DNA of 64,000 nt from Nitrospira sp. (GTDB lineage: Bacteria; Nitrospirota; Nitrospiria; Nitrospirales; Nitrospiraceae): positions 248,001 through 312,000 of the forward strand of contig CP060501.1 in the NCBI GenBank assembly GCA_024760545.1, read 5' to 3'. Below the pieces are notes generated by a model. That model worked only from the letters and a program-made list of their open reading frames with translations, searched no databases and had not been told where the DNA came from. The translations under genes were made by a program, and so were the position numbers. Positions within the stretch are counted from its first letter, which is position 1. Every line of letters starts with the position of its first letter. This document shows positions 8,424-16,608 of this stretch, one piece after another.

Positions 8424-8680
8424 GGGTTCACCTCGCCCGTCTTGGAGTCTCTCAAGGCTTCCCGAACCTCGGCTAAATCGAATCTAAGTCCGCGCCCGTG
8501 CTGCCCAATTCGAAAGGCCGGAAGACCCCCCTGCACCATGCGATAGAGGCTACTCTTCGGGATACCTAACGCAATCGCGCATTGCGTGGCATTCAGAAGA
8601 GGTGAAGGACCTATGAGCTGAGGAGATTCAGCTTGTATGCTCTGAGGGACTCTGGAGCGGTTGGGAGATGTACTGGCCAT
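8420..8680 (-). CDS. AlpA/excisionase-like helix-turn-helix protein
   Basis: An 86-residue protein with a winged-helix excisionase-type domain at about residues 28-80: LLNATQCAIALGIPKSSLYRMVQGG, then GLPAFRIGQHGRGLRFDLAEVREAL. This pattern (helix-turn-helix, then a PxxRIG wing and a W/F-D-x-V end) is shared by AlpA, Xis and MerR-like regulators of phage satellites. AGGAGG precedes the ATG at 8680. It leads the replication operon and probably directs excision, or activates integrase or replication genes. Confidence 0.75.
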   Translation of the reverse strand: MASTSPNRSRVPQSIQAESPQLIGPSPLLNATQCAIALGIPKSSLYRMVQGGLPAFRIGQHGRGLRFDLAEVREALRDSKTGEVNP

Positions 8681-8749
8681 GGCGTTGATCCTCCTGGTTT
8701 AGTGTTGAAGGCCAACGCCACTCTATGTGCACTGTAGTTACTAGCCCGG

Positions 8750-9475
8750 TTAAGGTAACTTTTTCCTTCCAGATCGATACTGCGAGACCGTTTTCTCGAA
8801 CGTGCCGAAGGTCATGGATTTCCTTCCTTCCTGGAAGTCGTACTCAATATCCCCCGTTGGGCCATATCCGGGATTTAACTCCAGCACATCCAAGTCGCCA
8901 TGGAGAGCATTCCATAAATCCTTTGCCTGTTCATCTTGTCTTAGGGCAAGACGACCGATGATCTGGCTGATTGTCGGTCCATCTTTTGCGATTTTCCCTC
9001 TAGGGTGTTTCGCGTTGCGGGACTGGTGCTTTGCGTACCGTTCCCCTTTGTTGACCTTCTTCGCGTGCGTTTCGTCAGTGAGAAAGGCGAGACCTTCCTC
9101 CGGACCCAACCGGACGGCGGTCTTTAGGTGAGCAAGAAATGAAACATCCTTGCCCACAGCCGGAGGCCAAAGAAAGCCACCATAGCTGATAGGTTTCTCT
9201 GGATTGCGCACGGCGTATCGATAACGACGCATCTCTTGGGCCATGAGGTCACGAATCTGTTTCGCTGTGTATCCGGTCTGTAGGAGGCGATCACCCGTTG
9301 CACGGAATTCCTTAACGAAGTTGTCAGGTATCCAGGGAGGCAATGAGCCTATTACGCCGTCGTATTCTGCCGAGCGGCGGTCATCGAGCATTTGTGCCGC
9401 ATTGGCAATCTCAGCACCAATTTGGTAGGGATCATTATCAGATTCGGTCGGTTGAAGTTCTGTTCTTCTTGGCAT
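8750..9475 (-). CDS. Hypothetical protein of the mobile element
   Basis: A 241-residue soluble protein, unrecognised. The start MPRRTELQ at 9475 is chosen because AGGAGGGG lies 5 bases upstream; a longer frame reaches 9517. The middle is basic (HAKKVNKGERYAKHQSRNAKHPRGK, about residues 135-160) and is preceded by a SYGGFLWPPAVGKDVSFL stretch. The basic linker and position upstream of the AlpA-like gene suggest a DNA-related role for the element, but nothing specific can be assigned. Confidence 0.55.
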   Translation of the reverse strand: MPRRTELQPTESDNDPYQIGAEIANAAQMLDDRRSAEYDGVIGSLPPWIPDNFVKEFRATGDRLLQTGYTAKQIRDLMAQEMRRYRYAVRNPEKPISYGGFLWPPAVGKDVSFLAHLKTAVRLGPEEGLAFLTDETHAKKVNKGERYAKHQSRNAKHPRGKIAKDGPTISQIIGRLALRQDEQAKDLWNALHGDLDVLELNPGYGPTGDIEYDFQEGRKSMTFGTFEKTVSQYRSGRKKLP

Positions 9476-9838
9476 AACCCCTCCTGCATGGAAGGCTGGC
9501 CAGGAACAACAATGCACGCAATACCAGGGTAGACCATATTACTCCAAGACACTAAGCGCAAAAGCGAGAGATATGCCAGGTCGATATATAGGACAGCGTA
9601 TCGCCAGCTCCGTGGCAGATATTCAACAGTGTGAGTGAATGTTCTCCTGAATAACCAACAGTGAACCTTCTTCCTATTTAAAGAGGTCGCGGGAAGACCG
9701 AGACCTGGATTAGTTCCACCCAGTTTACAGGAACGAAATGTATTTCCCCGCGAGAACCGATTGAGCAGATACGCTCGGCTGGCCTCTCACCCATTCACAC
9801 TCATGGCCAAGGCTCCTGGTTTTTGAAAGAACGAGCCA
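9476..9838. other. Intergenic, 363 bp, no clear feature
   Basis: No frame with a convincing ribosome site is seen on either strand. The stretch separates the replication block of element A from its cargo. A short inverted repeat (GGTC / GACC near 9686-9705) is too weak to call. Confidence 0.4.
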
Positions 9839-9919
9839 CTACTTGCGCCATGCCGCGACCATGATGCACGTCAGTCCCACAATCGAGCTCACGAGAATCG
9901 CTTCGATTATCCACGGCAT
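9839..9919 (-). CDS. 26-residue membrane peptide
   Basis: The frame starts MPWIIEAILVSSIVGLTCIM and ends AWRK, one hydrophobic span with a positively charged C-terminus. AAGGAG stands at a good distance before the ATG at 9919, and the gene begins 22 bp after the stop of the 57-residue membrane protein, so both are probably translated from one message. Peptides of this size often stabilise membrane complexes; no family can be named. The gene is too short for routine callers and may be missed. Confidence 0.55.
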   Translation of the reverse strand: MPWIIEAILVSSIVGLTCIMVAAWRK

Positions 9920-9941
9920 ATGGCTACTCACTCCTTCCCCA

Positions 9942-10115
9942 TTATGAATGCAGCGCCGTCATTGTCAGCTCGGCGCCGCACGATTGGAGCAGCAGGAGCG
10001 CACCGAGGAATAGGGTAATCATGACGGGCCAGATCATCGCGAGCACACCGAGAACGAGGACGAGCGTAATCCCGGCCAACGTCTGTTGGACGAGCGGGCT
10101 CTTAGCTCTCATCAT
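9942..10115 (-). CDS. 57-residue membrane protein
   Basis: Begins MMRAKSPLVQQTLAG and contains two closely spaced hydrophobic segments (ITLVLVLGVLAMIW and MITLFLGALLLLQSC), probably a helical hairpin. The start is fixed by AAGGAGGA 6-7 bases upstream; a longer open frame to 10295 lacks such a site. It heads a two-gene unit with the 26-residue peptide. Upstream, a sigma-54-like promoter (10269-10284) and a tandem palindrome (10361-10398) match those in front of the multicopper oxidase gene, so it is probably co-regulated with it. Function unknown. Confidence 0.6.
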   Translation of the reverse strand: MMRAKSPLVQQTLAGITLVLVLGVLAMIWPVMITLFLGALLLLQSCGAELTMTALHS

Positions 10116-10268
10116 ACGATCCTCCTTCCGTACTCTCTTTTGGAAGATGCGAAAAGTTTGTAACAGTATTACCCCGCGCTTCCGTGTGGAAAATGTCGTC
10201 AGCGTTCGGCGTCCCGATGATAGGTACCTTACGATTTGGATGATCCAAGACGCGTGTTCTCTGCCATC

Positions 10269-10284
10269 AGCAAGTTGCAGACCA
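10269..10284 (-). promoter_or_regulatory. Sigma-54-like promoter (-24/-12)
   Basis: On the minus strand the sequence reads TGGTCTGCAACTTGCT: GG, ten bases, GC, with a perfect TTGCT -12 box and a partial -24 box. The predicted start is near 10257, giving a ~140-base leader before the 57-residue membrane gene. Support comes mainly from the matching arrangement at 15425-15440. Confidence 0.4.
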
Positions 10285-10360
10285 CTGATGGCCACGGGGA
10301 CGCAGACTCACAAATGCTGGAGATTCAGGACTGTTCCCCTGCTCTTCCCGAAAAGCAGCC

Positions 10361-10398
10361 TGAATCATTTATATTCACTATGAATCAATTGTGATTCA
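10361..10398. promoter_or_regulatory. Tandem palindromes, candidate activator sites (copy 1)
   Basis: Two 18-bp near-palindromes, 10361-10378 (TGAATC-N6-ATTCAC) and 10381-10398 (TGAATCAATTGTGATTCA), are spaced 20 bp start to start. They stand 78 bp upstream of the -24 GG at 10282-10283. A second pair of the same design lies at 15515-15552. Confidence 0.6.
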
Positions 10399-10545
10399 CC
10401 TCATGAAACTTCCCTCTGGAGGAAACCCGCGATATTCAGCATTCACAGCATTCGCGGGGATCAGCCGTGGCCTGTGGCTTGCTTATGGAGCTGAGCGTCA
10501 ATGATGCTCATGGTCATGGATGGCGAGAGCCTAGAGGAGACCTCA

Positions 10546-10764
10546 ATGCCCGACAACAAGAAACGCTGGGTCGAACTGACGACTCCTGATCAGCATGCGG
10601 ATGGAACGTGGAGTTGTCGCTATGTCATCTTTGAGTTCGAGTCAACACGATGGAGATGTAACAGAGGACGACCTGAAGGCAGCTTTGCATCCAGAGAAGA
10701 GGCACAAGCTGCCGCATTGGTACAGGCACAGATTCTGATCCATGGACGGAAGCCCAGATCCTAA
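10546..10764 (+). CDS. 72-residue hypothetical protein
   Basis: Begins MPDNKKRWVELTTPD; the start is chosen for GAGGAGA about 6 bases upstream, although the frame stays open to 10501. The sequence suggests a small beta-rich domain (TWSCRYVIFEFESTRWRC) followed by a helix (SREEAQAAALVQAQIL), resembling small stress or cold-shock-like basic proteins without matching one I can name. It is transcribed away from the membrane-peptide operon, beyond the tandem palindromes at 10361-10398. Confidence 0.5.
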   Translation: MPDNKKRWVELTTPDQHADGTWSCRYVIFEFESTRWRCNRGRPEGSFASREEAQAAALVQAQILIHGRKPRS

Positions 10765-10799
10765 TACGTTCCCAATACGAAGTAGACTCTTGATGCTTG

Positions 10800-11024
10800 T
10801 CAGCCTTCGTCCGCCTGCAATCCGGCCATAAGTGCCTGCACCGTCTTCGGCGCATTCCCTTCGGCAAGTGCTGTTATGGAGGACCAGTAATTGAAGACGT
10901 GTCGGGCTCCATGACGCTTTAACACTAGCCATAGGTGGCGAATCGAGTGGGGCATCGGACTGTCCGGCAACTCACCCACAATCTTATTATACGGCTCGAC
11001 GTCCCGGTTAGATTCCAATACCAA
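10800..11024 (-). CDS. 74-residue hypothetical protein
   Basis: A short frame with a helical, Trp/His-containing centre (SIRHLWLVLKRHGARHVFNYW) and no membrane segment or known motif. It is convergent with the 72-residue gene. No strong ribosome site is visible, so this is a weak call. Confidence 0.35.
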   Translation of the reverse strand: MVLESNRDVEPYNKIVGELPDSPMPHSIRHLWLVLKRHGARHVFNYWSSITALAEGNAPKTVQALMAGLQADEG

Positions 11025-11082
11025 CTAATTCCGATTCTTCCTCTCCCTCAGCTATTCATCCGATTTCGCCGTTGGAATACCG

Positions 11083-11113
11083 GAAGGCGGCGATCGGTGT
11101 GATCACCGCCTTC
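11083..11113. terminator. Strong hairpin after the copper operon
   Basis: GAAGGCGG pairs with CCGCCTTC and the inner GATC pairs with GATC around a GGTGT loop. The hairpin lies 20 bp beyond the stop of the cupredoxin/propeller gene (11133, minus strand). No long U-tract follows on either strand, so it may terminate weakly or protect the mRNA end. Confidence 0.5.
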
Positions 11114-11132
11114 TTCTCGGCTTCTCATAAAG

Positions 11133-13220
11133 TTATGGGCAGTTTATCGAGGGATCACTACCAATCGGGTTCCGCTGCTGCGGCGACAGTTTCGAACACC
11201 ATTCGGCGGGCAGCTCCTGCACCCACCCGTTGTAGACGACCGGAATCGGCAGGACGCCCTGTCCGCCCATGCCCGGTTGGCCGATTACCTTCACCCTATC
11301 GGGAATGGAAAAGTCGGTAGTAGTCGCCCCCACCGTCCCTAGCAACACGCGCCCGGCTATGGTGGCATTTGCAGGATTCCCTCCGGGAGCTGGATCCACG
11401 ACGATCAACGCGTTGCTGAATTTGCTGGCGACATAGGCGTAATAGCCACCGCCATCCTTGGCGCCGTATTGCACGCCATGGCACCCTGGATCACAGGGCA
11501 ACATGGCCACGACCTGGTCTTCCGTAGGCGAGCCCTTCCGGGTATCGACAACCGTAATGGTGCCGGTCAGAGTATTCGCCGTAACCATGTTGGTTCCGTC
11601 CGGACTCACCGGAGTCTGTATCGGGAGGGCGCCAACCGGACCTGATATGTTTCCCTGCCCCGCAACATCCAGAGGGAAATAGTTCATACCAATCTTTAGT
11701 AAATCGATATCATTATGGACCTTAGCTCCCGTCACGGGATTAATGACCGTGATCGTGTTATCAAGAAAATTGGCCACGTAATACTTGCTCGAATCGGGCA
11801 TCATGCCCGTAGCAATTGGTACATGACCCGTAGGAATTGTGGCAGCGATTCCACCATCGCCTGTGAAGTCATACACTGTCGAGGTGTTAAGATTTTCATT
11901 GGGCGTGACCATCTTCATTCCATTATGGCTCATCCAATGACCATGAGGATGGGTGGCGGTAAACACATCTTCCCCTCCCGGTCCCATCGGGATGTCCCGA
12001 AGCTTGGGAAGAGGGTTGGTGGCATAGGCAGGATTAAAAGCGTCAAACTCGCGAACGTTGTTGCCACCGTTTTGTGCCACATGCACTTGGTCGTTGTTGA
12101 CTCTCGTCATCACATGTGAGGGGGCGGGACCCGTCGGAAGATCATACATCCATTCACCGGTCGTTCTATTAAACACCGTCAATCTCTCGTCGAGCCATTG
12201 AGTCTGATAGATCACCGTCTGATTTCGATCCGTCCACATGTTGTGGGGATGATTCATATTGTGAGTTGGGAGCGCGATCTTCTTCGTCAACACCCACTTG
12301 TTGTGTGCATCGACGGTGACGGCCGTCGCCGTCCCCGGCTTCGACTTCCCCGCCGTCAATTCAAACTGGGTGTCGACCCAGATTTCACCAACGGGGGCCG
12401 TCCCTGGGTCACTCAATTGGGCTGATGGATTGAACGGAAGAGTAGGATCATAGGCCGCAAGCGCCGGAGCGACATTCGGAACGTCAAGCCTCTTCCCATT
12501 CTCATCGTACACAATCACCGGGACAGCCGGATAGACTGGTGCCCACGAGTCCTTGGTGTAATCTTTCCAATTCCCTGGCTTCGTGGCAATAAAGAATGTG
12601 CGCAAGAGACGGAGCGCCAAATCGCTGTAGGTCGGGACCGTAACGCCGTTCACCAGTGAAATCTTTTTGCCAAGATCCAATCCAATGGGCCCTAAGCCTA
12701 ACTGCTGCAAGATGTTGTTAGGGCTATCCACTTTCGTGTTGGGATCATCCACGATGACCGCCGCGAACATATAGACATGGATGTCACAGATGAAGACGTA
12801 GAGTCCTGGATCATTCAAGGTCACGGTGGCCACGCCTCGCTTTGCCGGATCGCGAACATCGATGGCTGTCTTGAATGGCATGTTTTTGGCTCCGGTGGGG
12901 TAAATCAAACTCAACGCCGTATGGACCGTGCTGGCTTCTCCACTATACGTGGGAAACCCAACCGTTTCTCCGGGAGCAATGACGGCGAGGGATTTTTCTC
13001 CCACTGTGCCGATTTGTCCGAGTTGAGGCACACACCCGAATCCTGATTTCGAGTTGCCCGTATTAATACAGGTAAAAAAGTTTCCCGGATTGTCTCCAGC
13101 TTCGAATGAGACGACTGGAGCCTTAGAAACTGCCGCACGAGGAGCGGCCTGGGCTACGCCAAATGTTCCCCATCCCATCAGCAGACTGAGAGCAGCCAAT
13201 AAGAGATGTCGCATTTTCAT
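11133..13220 (-). CDS. Exported cupredoxin-beta-propeller protein with His-rich hub
   Basis: A 695-residue protein with a signal peptide (cleavage after AQA ~25). The N-terminal cupredoxin domain carries type-1 copper ligands H100 and C145-x2-H148-x2-M151 (VFICDIHVYM). From ~310 a YVTN-type beta-propeller follows. The loops entering its blades hold many histidines: H320/H324/H326 (THNMNHPHNM), H369, H380, H424/H426/H428/H432 (THPHGHWMSH), H466, and H581 beside C576 and C580. Nitrous oxide reductase also combines a propeller with a cupredoxin and has a His-lined copper cluster in the hub, but in the opposite domain order. The protein lies 60 bp downstream of the multicopper oxidase gene and is probably co-transcribed with it. 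The reaction is unknown; a periplasmic copper redox enzyme or electron carrier is inferred. Confidence 0.75.
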   Translation of the reverse strand: MKMRHLLLAALSLLMGWGTFGVAQAAPRAAVSKAPVVSFEAGDNPGNFFTCINTGNSKSGFGCVPQLGQIGTVGEKSLAVIAPGETVGFPTYSGEASTVHTALSLIYPTGAKNMPFKTAIDVRDPAKRGVATVTLNDPGLYVFICDIHVYMFAAVIVDDPNTKVDSPNNILQQLGLGPIGLDLGKKISLVNGVTVPTYSDLALRLLRTFFIATKPGNWKDYTKDSWAPVYPAVPVIVYDENGKRLDVPNVAPALAAYDPTLPFNPSAQLSDPGTAPVGEIWVDTQFELTAGKSKPGTATAVTVDAHNKWVLTKKIALPTHNMNHPHNMWTDRNQTVIYQTQWLDERLTVFNRTTGEWMYDLPTGPAPSHVMTRVNNDQVHVAQNGGNNVREFDAFNPAYATNPLPKLRDIPMGPGGEDVFTATHPHGHWMSHNGMKMVTPNENLNTSTVYDFTGDGGIAATIPTGHVPIATGMMPDSSKYYVANFLDNTITVINPVTGAKVHNDIDLLKIGMNYFPLDVAGQGNISGPVGALPIQTPVSPDGTNMVTANTLTGTITVVDTRKGSPTEDQVVAMLPCDPGCHGVQYGAKDGGGYYAYVASKFSNALIVVDPAPGGNPANATIAGRVLLGTVGATTTDFSIPDRVKVIGQPGMGGQGVLPIPVVYNGWVQELPAEWCSKLSPQQRNPIGSDPSINCP

Positions 13221-13280
13221 AAAGCCTTCCTTTTAGAGGTTTCAAGTGTTTCATCTATGTTCACGCATGGCGATCCAGCG

Positions 13281-15269
13281 TCAGTGCGTCGGGTGGACGT
13301 GAAGCTCTGACCTCATCCCGAACGTGGCATGAGGAAGAATGTGACAATGGAACATCCACCGACCTAAGGCGCCCAGGTCCGACAACAGATCGTTTTTTTT
13401 GCGATCGTCCATGGAGAATCGGAAGGTGAGCGTGTAATTCCCAGGCACATCCACGACGTCCCGAAACTCCTTAGGAAAGTTGTATGAGGGCCCGCTTATG
13501 CCTGCTCGTGGGGTCAGCTTGATCGGCTGCACTGAAAACCCGTGCAAATGAAACGGATGGTGAGCCCCCGTCGTATTGGTCATCGTTAGCTCCAGCGTAT
13601 TGCCGATGATTGCATGCCGGGCTGATTCCAGATAAAAAGGATTGCCGCTGCCGAAGTTGCCCATACCATCTGCGCCAAAGCCTGTGAATTCACGCGGCAT
13701 CGGGATACCCTCCACCGATGCTTCAAAAGCACCAGTGTTAGTAGTGAACGTAAACTTGATGTCCTTATCCAGCGACCCTTTTTCTCCGGCATCAAGGACA
13801 AGATCAGTCATTGGTCCACCGAGAACCTTGACCATCGCTTGCGCCCCGAAACTCGCAAGCAGTGCCGTACCGTTCGCGATGTTGGGTTGAGGGGCCGCAT
13901 GACCGGCCACCTTCAGATGCATCACCGGCACCGTCGGCAGCCACGAGTATGTGGCTTCCACTCGCTGGTAATCCTCGGTCCACAGGGTGAGGACGGAATT
14001 TTGGGCGGCGTTACCCGGAATATTCGCCACCACATCCGCACGACTTGCAGGCGGGAGCAGAATCTCGCCGAGCTCATAATGTGTAACAAATTTACCAGAA
14101 CTGCCCCCCTCAACAAGGGCATTGTTGAGGAATCCTCCCTCTCCACCGATTCGAACGAGGTCAATTTGCTTCCCCGAGTTGTCCGTCAAAAGAAGGCGAA
14201 CATAGCGGACCGGCGAGGGATTCACGATCTGCAACCGCAGCCCCTGACCTGCCTGGACAGGAAGTGTCACCGCCCCAGCTGCAAGCGCGCCCGGCGCCGC
14301 AGGCGTTCCGGCCCTCGCGCCAACAGTGACGCCATTGGTCAGGACCGTAAACCCTTCACTCATACGACCAGTCAACCCGGGAGATTGAATGTTCGGAATG
14401 TCTCCGGCACCGTATAAATTCGGCGTATACACTCCATTGGCATCAAGCGGATCCGTTTCGCAGAGGATGAGCGGGGACTGAGTCAACGGATGGTTTTGGT
14501 AGTTGATCTGCCACGATTGAATGCCGCTGACGTGTGGCAGATTGCCGTCAAATGTGGCTGGATTGCTCCCATTGAGGCCAGACCCGCATACCGTGATGTC
14601 ACTGATCACCAACGTCTTGGTTTGCTCTGCCGAAGGGATCACGCCCAGATTTCGGAGCCGTTGCTCATACCCCGGAGCCTCCCCCCGATTGTCTTCAATA
14701 ATGATCGACCCGTAGAGTCCTTTGGCCACTTGATTGGTCGACGAGCGGTGATGCGGGTGGTACCAGAAGATCCCCGGCCGGCTTACGATGAACTTATAAT
14801 CGAATGTACCCTCTGGGTCCACCGCAGCCTGTGTCAGTTCCGAGCCGTCACTTTGATTGTTTAACTCAATGCCGTGCCAGTGAATACCCGACTTAGCCTC
14901 TGGATCCGAATCTGAAGGCGTGAGTTTATTCACGTAATGCACGATGACTTTGTCTCCCACCCTGAGCCGAAATTCCGGACCGGGTATGCCAGGCGGTGTA
15001 CAAGTGGTTAAGGCAGCATTCGAACAGCTCTTAAAGGTCATCGCGTTGTTCGCCCCCACCCCATTGCCGATTTGGACGGATGCCTCGCTTGCCACAATCC
15101 ACGTCTCGATGCCGTTGTTGGGATTATCATCCGCGTCGAGCACCTGCGGAACCACATAGGGCCCGACTCCCGTCGTGGCCTGCGCCATCTCGTTGCCGGA
15201 CACACACAGCATGAGCCCTAAGATCCCGGCGAGGCATGCTTTCCAACCGATCACATTCACGAGGTTCAT
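13281..15269 (-). CDS. Periplasmic multicopper oxidase (three-domain, laccase type)
   Basis: A 662-residue protein with a signal peptide (to about MAQA, 31). All four copper motifs are present: HWH (130-132), HPH (171-173), HPFHLHG near 590-600, and the C-terminal HCHILPHATFGM (641-652), which supplies type 3 and type 1 ligands with an axial Met652. Such enzymes couple one-electron oxidation of a substrate (phenols, metal ions, Cu(I)) to reduction of O2 to water. The Met-rich loop of CueO-type cuprous oxidases is not obvious. It is followed by the cupredoxin/propeller gene; upstream are a sigma-54-like promoter and tandem palindromes. Copper use is certain; the physiological substrate is not. 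Confidence 0.9.
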   Translation of the reverse strand: MNLVNVIGWKACLAGILGLMLCVSGNEMAQATTGVGPYVVPQVLDADDNPNNGIETWIVASEASVQIGNGVGANNAMTFKSCSNAALTTCTPPGIPGPEFRLRVGDKVIVHYVNKLTPSDSDPEAKSGIHWHGIELNNQSDGSELTQAAVDPEGTFDYKFIVSRPGIFWYHPHHRSSTNQVAKGLYGSIIIEDNRGEAPGYEQRLRNLGVIPSAEQTKTLVISDITVCGSGLNGSNPATFDGNLPHVSGIQSWQINYQNHPLTQSPLILCETDPLDANGVYTPNLYGAGDIPNIQSPGLTGRMSEGFTVLTNGVTVGARAGTPAAPGALAAGAVTLPVQAGQGLRLQIVNPSPVRYVRLLLTDNSGKQIDLVRIGGEGGFLNNALVEGGSSGKFVTHYELGEILLPPASRADVVANIPGNAAQNSVLTLWTEDYQRVEATYSWLPTVPVMHLKVAGHAAPQPNIANGTALLASFGAQAMVKVLGGPMTDLVLDAGEKGSLDKDIKFTFTTNTGAFEASVEGIPMPREFTGFGADGMGNFGSGNPFYLESARHAIIGNTLELTMTNTTGAHHPFHLHGFSVQPIKLTPRAGISGPSYNFPKEFRDVVDVPGNYTLTFRFSMDDRKKNDLLSDLGALGRWMFHCHILPHATFGMRSELHVHPTH

Positions 15270-15424
15270 GATGCGTCTCCCTGGTTATGTCAATGATCTA
15301 CTTGCAATATTCACTTAGCTACCCAACAGCGACGTTGGTTACAATCTTGTAGATTATATTTACCAAGAACTCGACCTTGCTTAAATTAAATTACCTATTA
15401 ATGACTAGGATTCGTCACTACAGA

Positions 15425-15440
15425 GGCAAAGAACGAGCCA
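15425..15440 (-). promoter_or_regulatory. Sigma-54 promoter of the multicopper oxidase operon
   Basis: On the minus strand it reads TGGCTCGTTCTTTGCC, differing from the TGGCACG-N4-TTGCW consensus at two positions. Predicted start near 15413, giving a ~145-base leader to the ATG at 15269. The tandem palindrome begins 76 bp upstream of the -24 element. Confidence 0.65.
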
Positions 15441-15514
15441 TGGTGGGGGCACATACAAACGATGACAATTTCGACGTTTGTATTTTTCCCTGGATCGATA
15501 ATTATCCCGGCGCA

Positions 15515-15552
15515 TGAATCGAATTGATTCACTTAGAATCAAAATGTATTCA
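15515..15552. promoter_or_regulatory. Tandem palindromes, candidate activator sites (copy 2)
   Basis: TGAATCGAATTGATTCA (15515-15531) and a weaker partner at 15535-15552 (AGAATC-N7-ATTCA) are spaced 20 bp. This matches the pair at 10361-10398 in half-site, spacing and distance to a sigma-54-like promoter. Confidence 0.6.
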
Positions 15553-16293
15553 AGGGTGGACGCCGCAGCTTCTTCACCCTCGTCGATGCGCACGCCTATA
15601 TCTCATCATCGCCAGAGATACATTGTGGTGGTTCCTGACAGAGCCCTCTATCACAGCAAATCACGACATTTAGTACTTGCGGCTTATTACGGTATGCCAT
15701 TCTGTCACTTGCCTTCCAAGTTTCTCTTCCGACGTCGGAACCAGTAATTGTTTATGCACTTCCTTAACCCAGTTGACTGTTTCCAGCCACATAAGTCTGT
15801 ACTGCAGCATTCTTTCGGGTGGACACGCACCGGGAAAAGGTAAGGTGTATTAGGATTTTCTCTGGGAGGGTTAAATACGCCGGAGAATTTCTATAGTCAA
15901 GTCATTTAACACCTTGGGCCAAAAATATTTGGATGTGTGTCACTCTGACACACTGGTTACTTGGCCGCTCCCTTAGTAAATCAACTTCGATCACCTCTAA
16001 ACTGGAAGGACCTCGTCGCTCAGGGGAAAATGCAGCTACGGCAAAAACTAATTATGTTTTTAAGCTTGTTGAATCCCAGCATAGCGGCGGTAGGTTGGAG
16101 ATTTCGCGCATACATCTTGATACCGTTGCTGCTGGTCATCACAACGAACAAATCCCAGTCGGACTTACTCATCGTGAGAGTTAGTAAATGTGTTAATCCT
16201 TTTCACAGCCGAACAGGATTGATCCCTCTGCGTCAATGACGGGTTGGGGGGTGCTTAAACGCGGGGTTTCCTTTTTTGCGCGATTTCCCATTA
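15553..16293. other. 741 bp without a supported gene
   Basis: The stretch is AT-rich relative to the cargo genes. The short plus-strand frames here (for example 15514-15747) have no ribosome site or recognisable content. It probably represents decayed element DNA between the copper cargo and the right end of element A. Confidence 0.4.
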
Positions 16294-16608
16294 AGAAGAC
16301 CCGGGGGTCGTTGGGGGAGCAGGATCGCCGTGAATACATGGCTAGTCGTAGAGGACCCATGTTGCACCCCCGCCAACGACGAAAGGGCGGCGGGGATCTT
16401 TCCCGTCACGGTTTCTGTCACGGTTGGAATCCGAGAAGAGTCACGGTTAGGGCATAACATAGGATGACACAGGAGACAACGGCAGCACACAAACCCCTTG
16501 ATAGGCTTGCGTCTGCCGTGATCCTGAGTATCATAGAGTATACTGGTGTTTCTGGGGTAATCCGCTTCCCGAGCTAGTTGTGTTGGGCAAATCCCATCGC
16601 CCGGTCCA
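16294..16608. repeat. Element right-end repeat, copy 1 (with arm sites and decayed att)
   Basis: Roughly 315 bp that match 41007-41320 at high identity, including GGCTAGTCGTAGAGGACC, the CAACGGCAGCACACAAACCC block and CTGCCGTGATCCTGAGT. It contains three GTCACGGTT nonamers (16405, 16417, 16440) and finishes in a diverged tRNA-Gly 3' end. Two copies, each ending in an att site, mark two related integrated elements. Confidence 0.8.
16564..16608. repeat. Internal, decayed att site (tRNA-Gly 3' fragment)
   Basis: Resembles 2297-2343 but has lost two bases in the T-arm region (TGTTGGGCAAATCC) and carries substitutions in the acceptor end (CGCCCGGTCCA). It marks the junction between elements A and B. 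Confidence 0.8.

Noticed and set aside
15514-15747. 77-codon plus-strand frame covering the tandem palindromes
   Set aside because: No ribosome site and a composition unlike a protein; it is interrupted by what looks like regulatory DNA.
16405-16448. Possible CRISPR-like array of GTCACGGTT units
   Set aside because: Only three nonamers with unequal short spacing, repeated identically at another element end; better explained as integrase arm sites.
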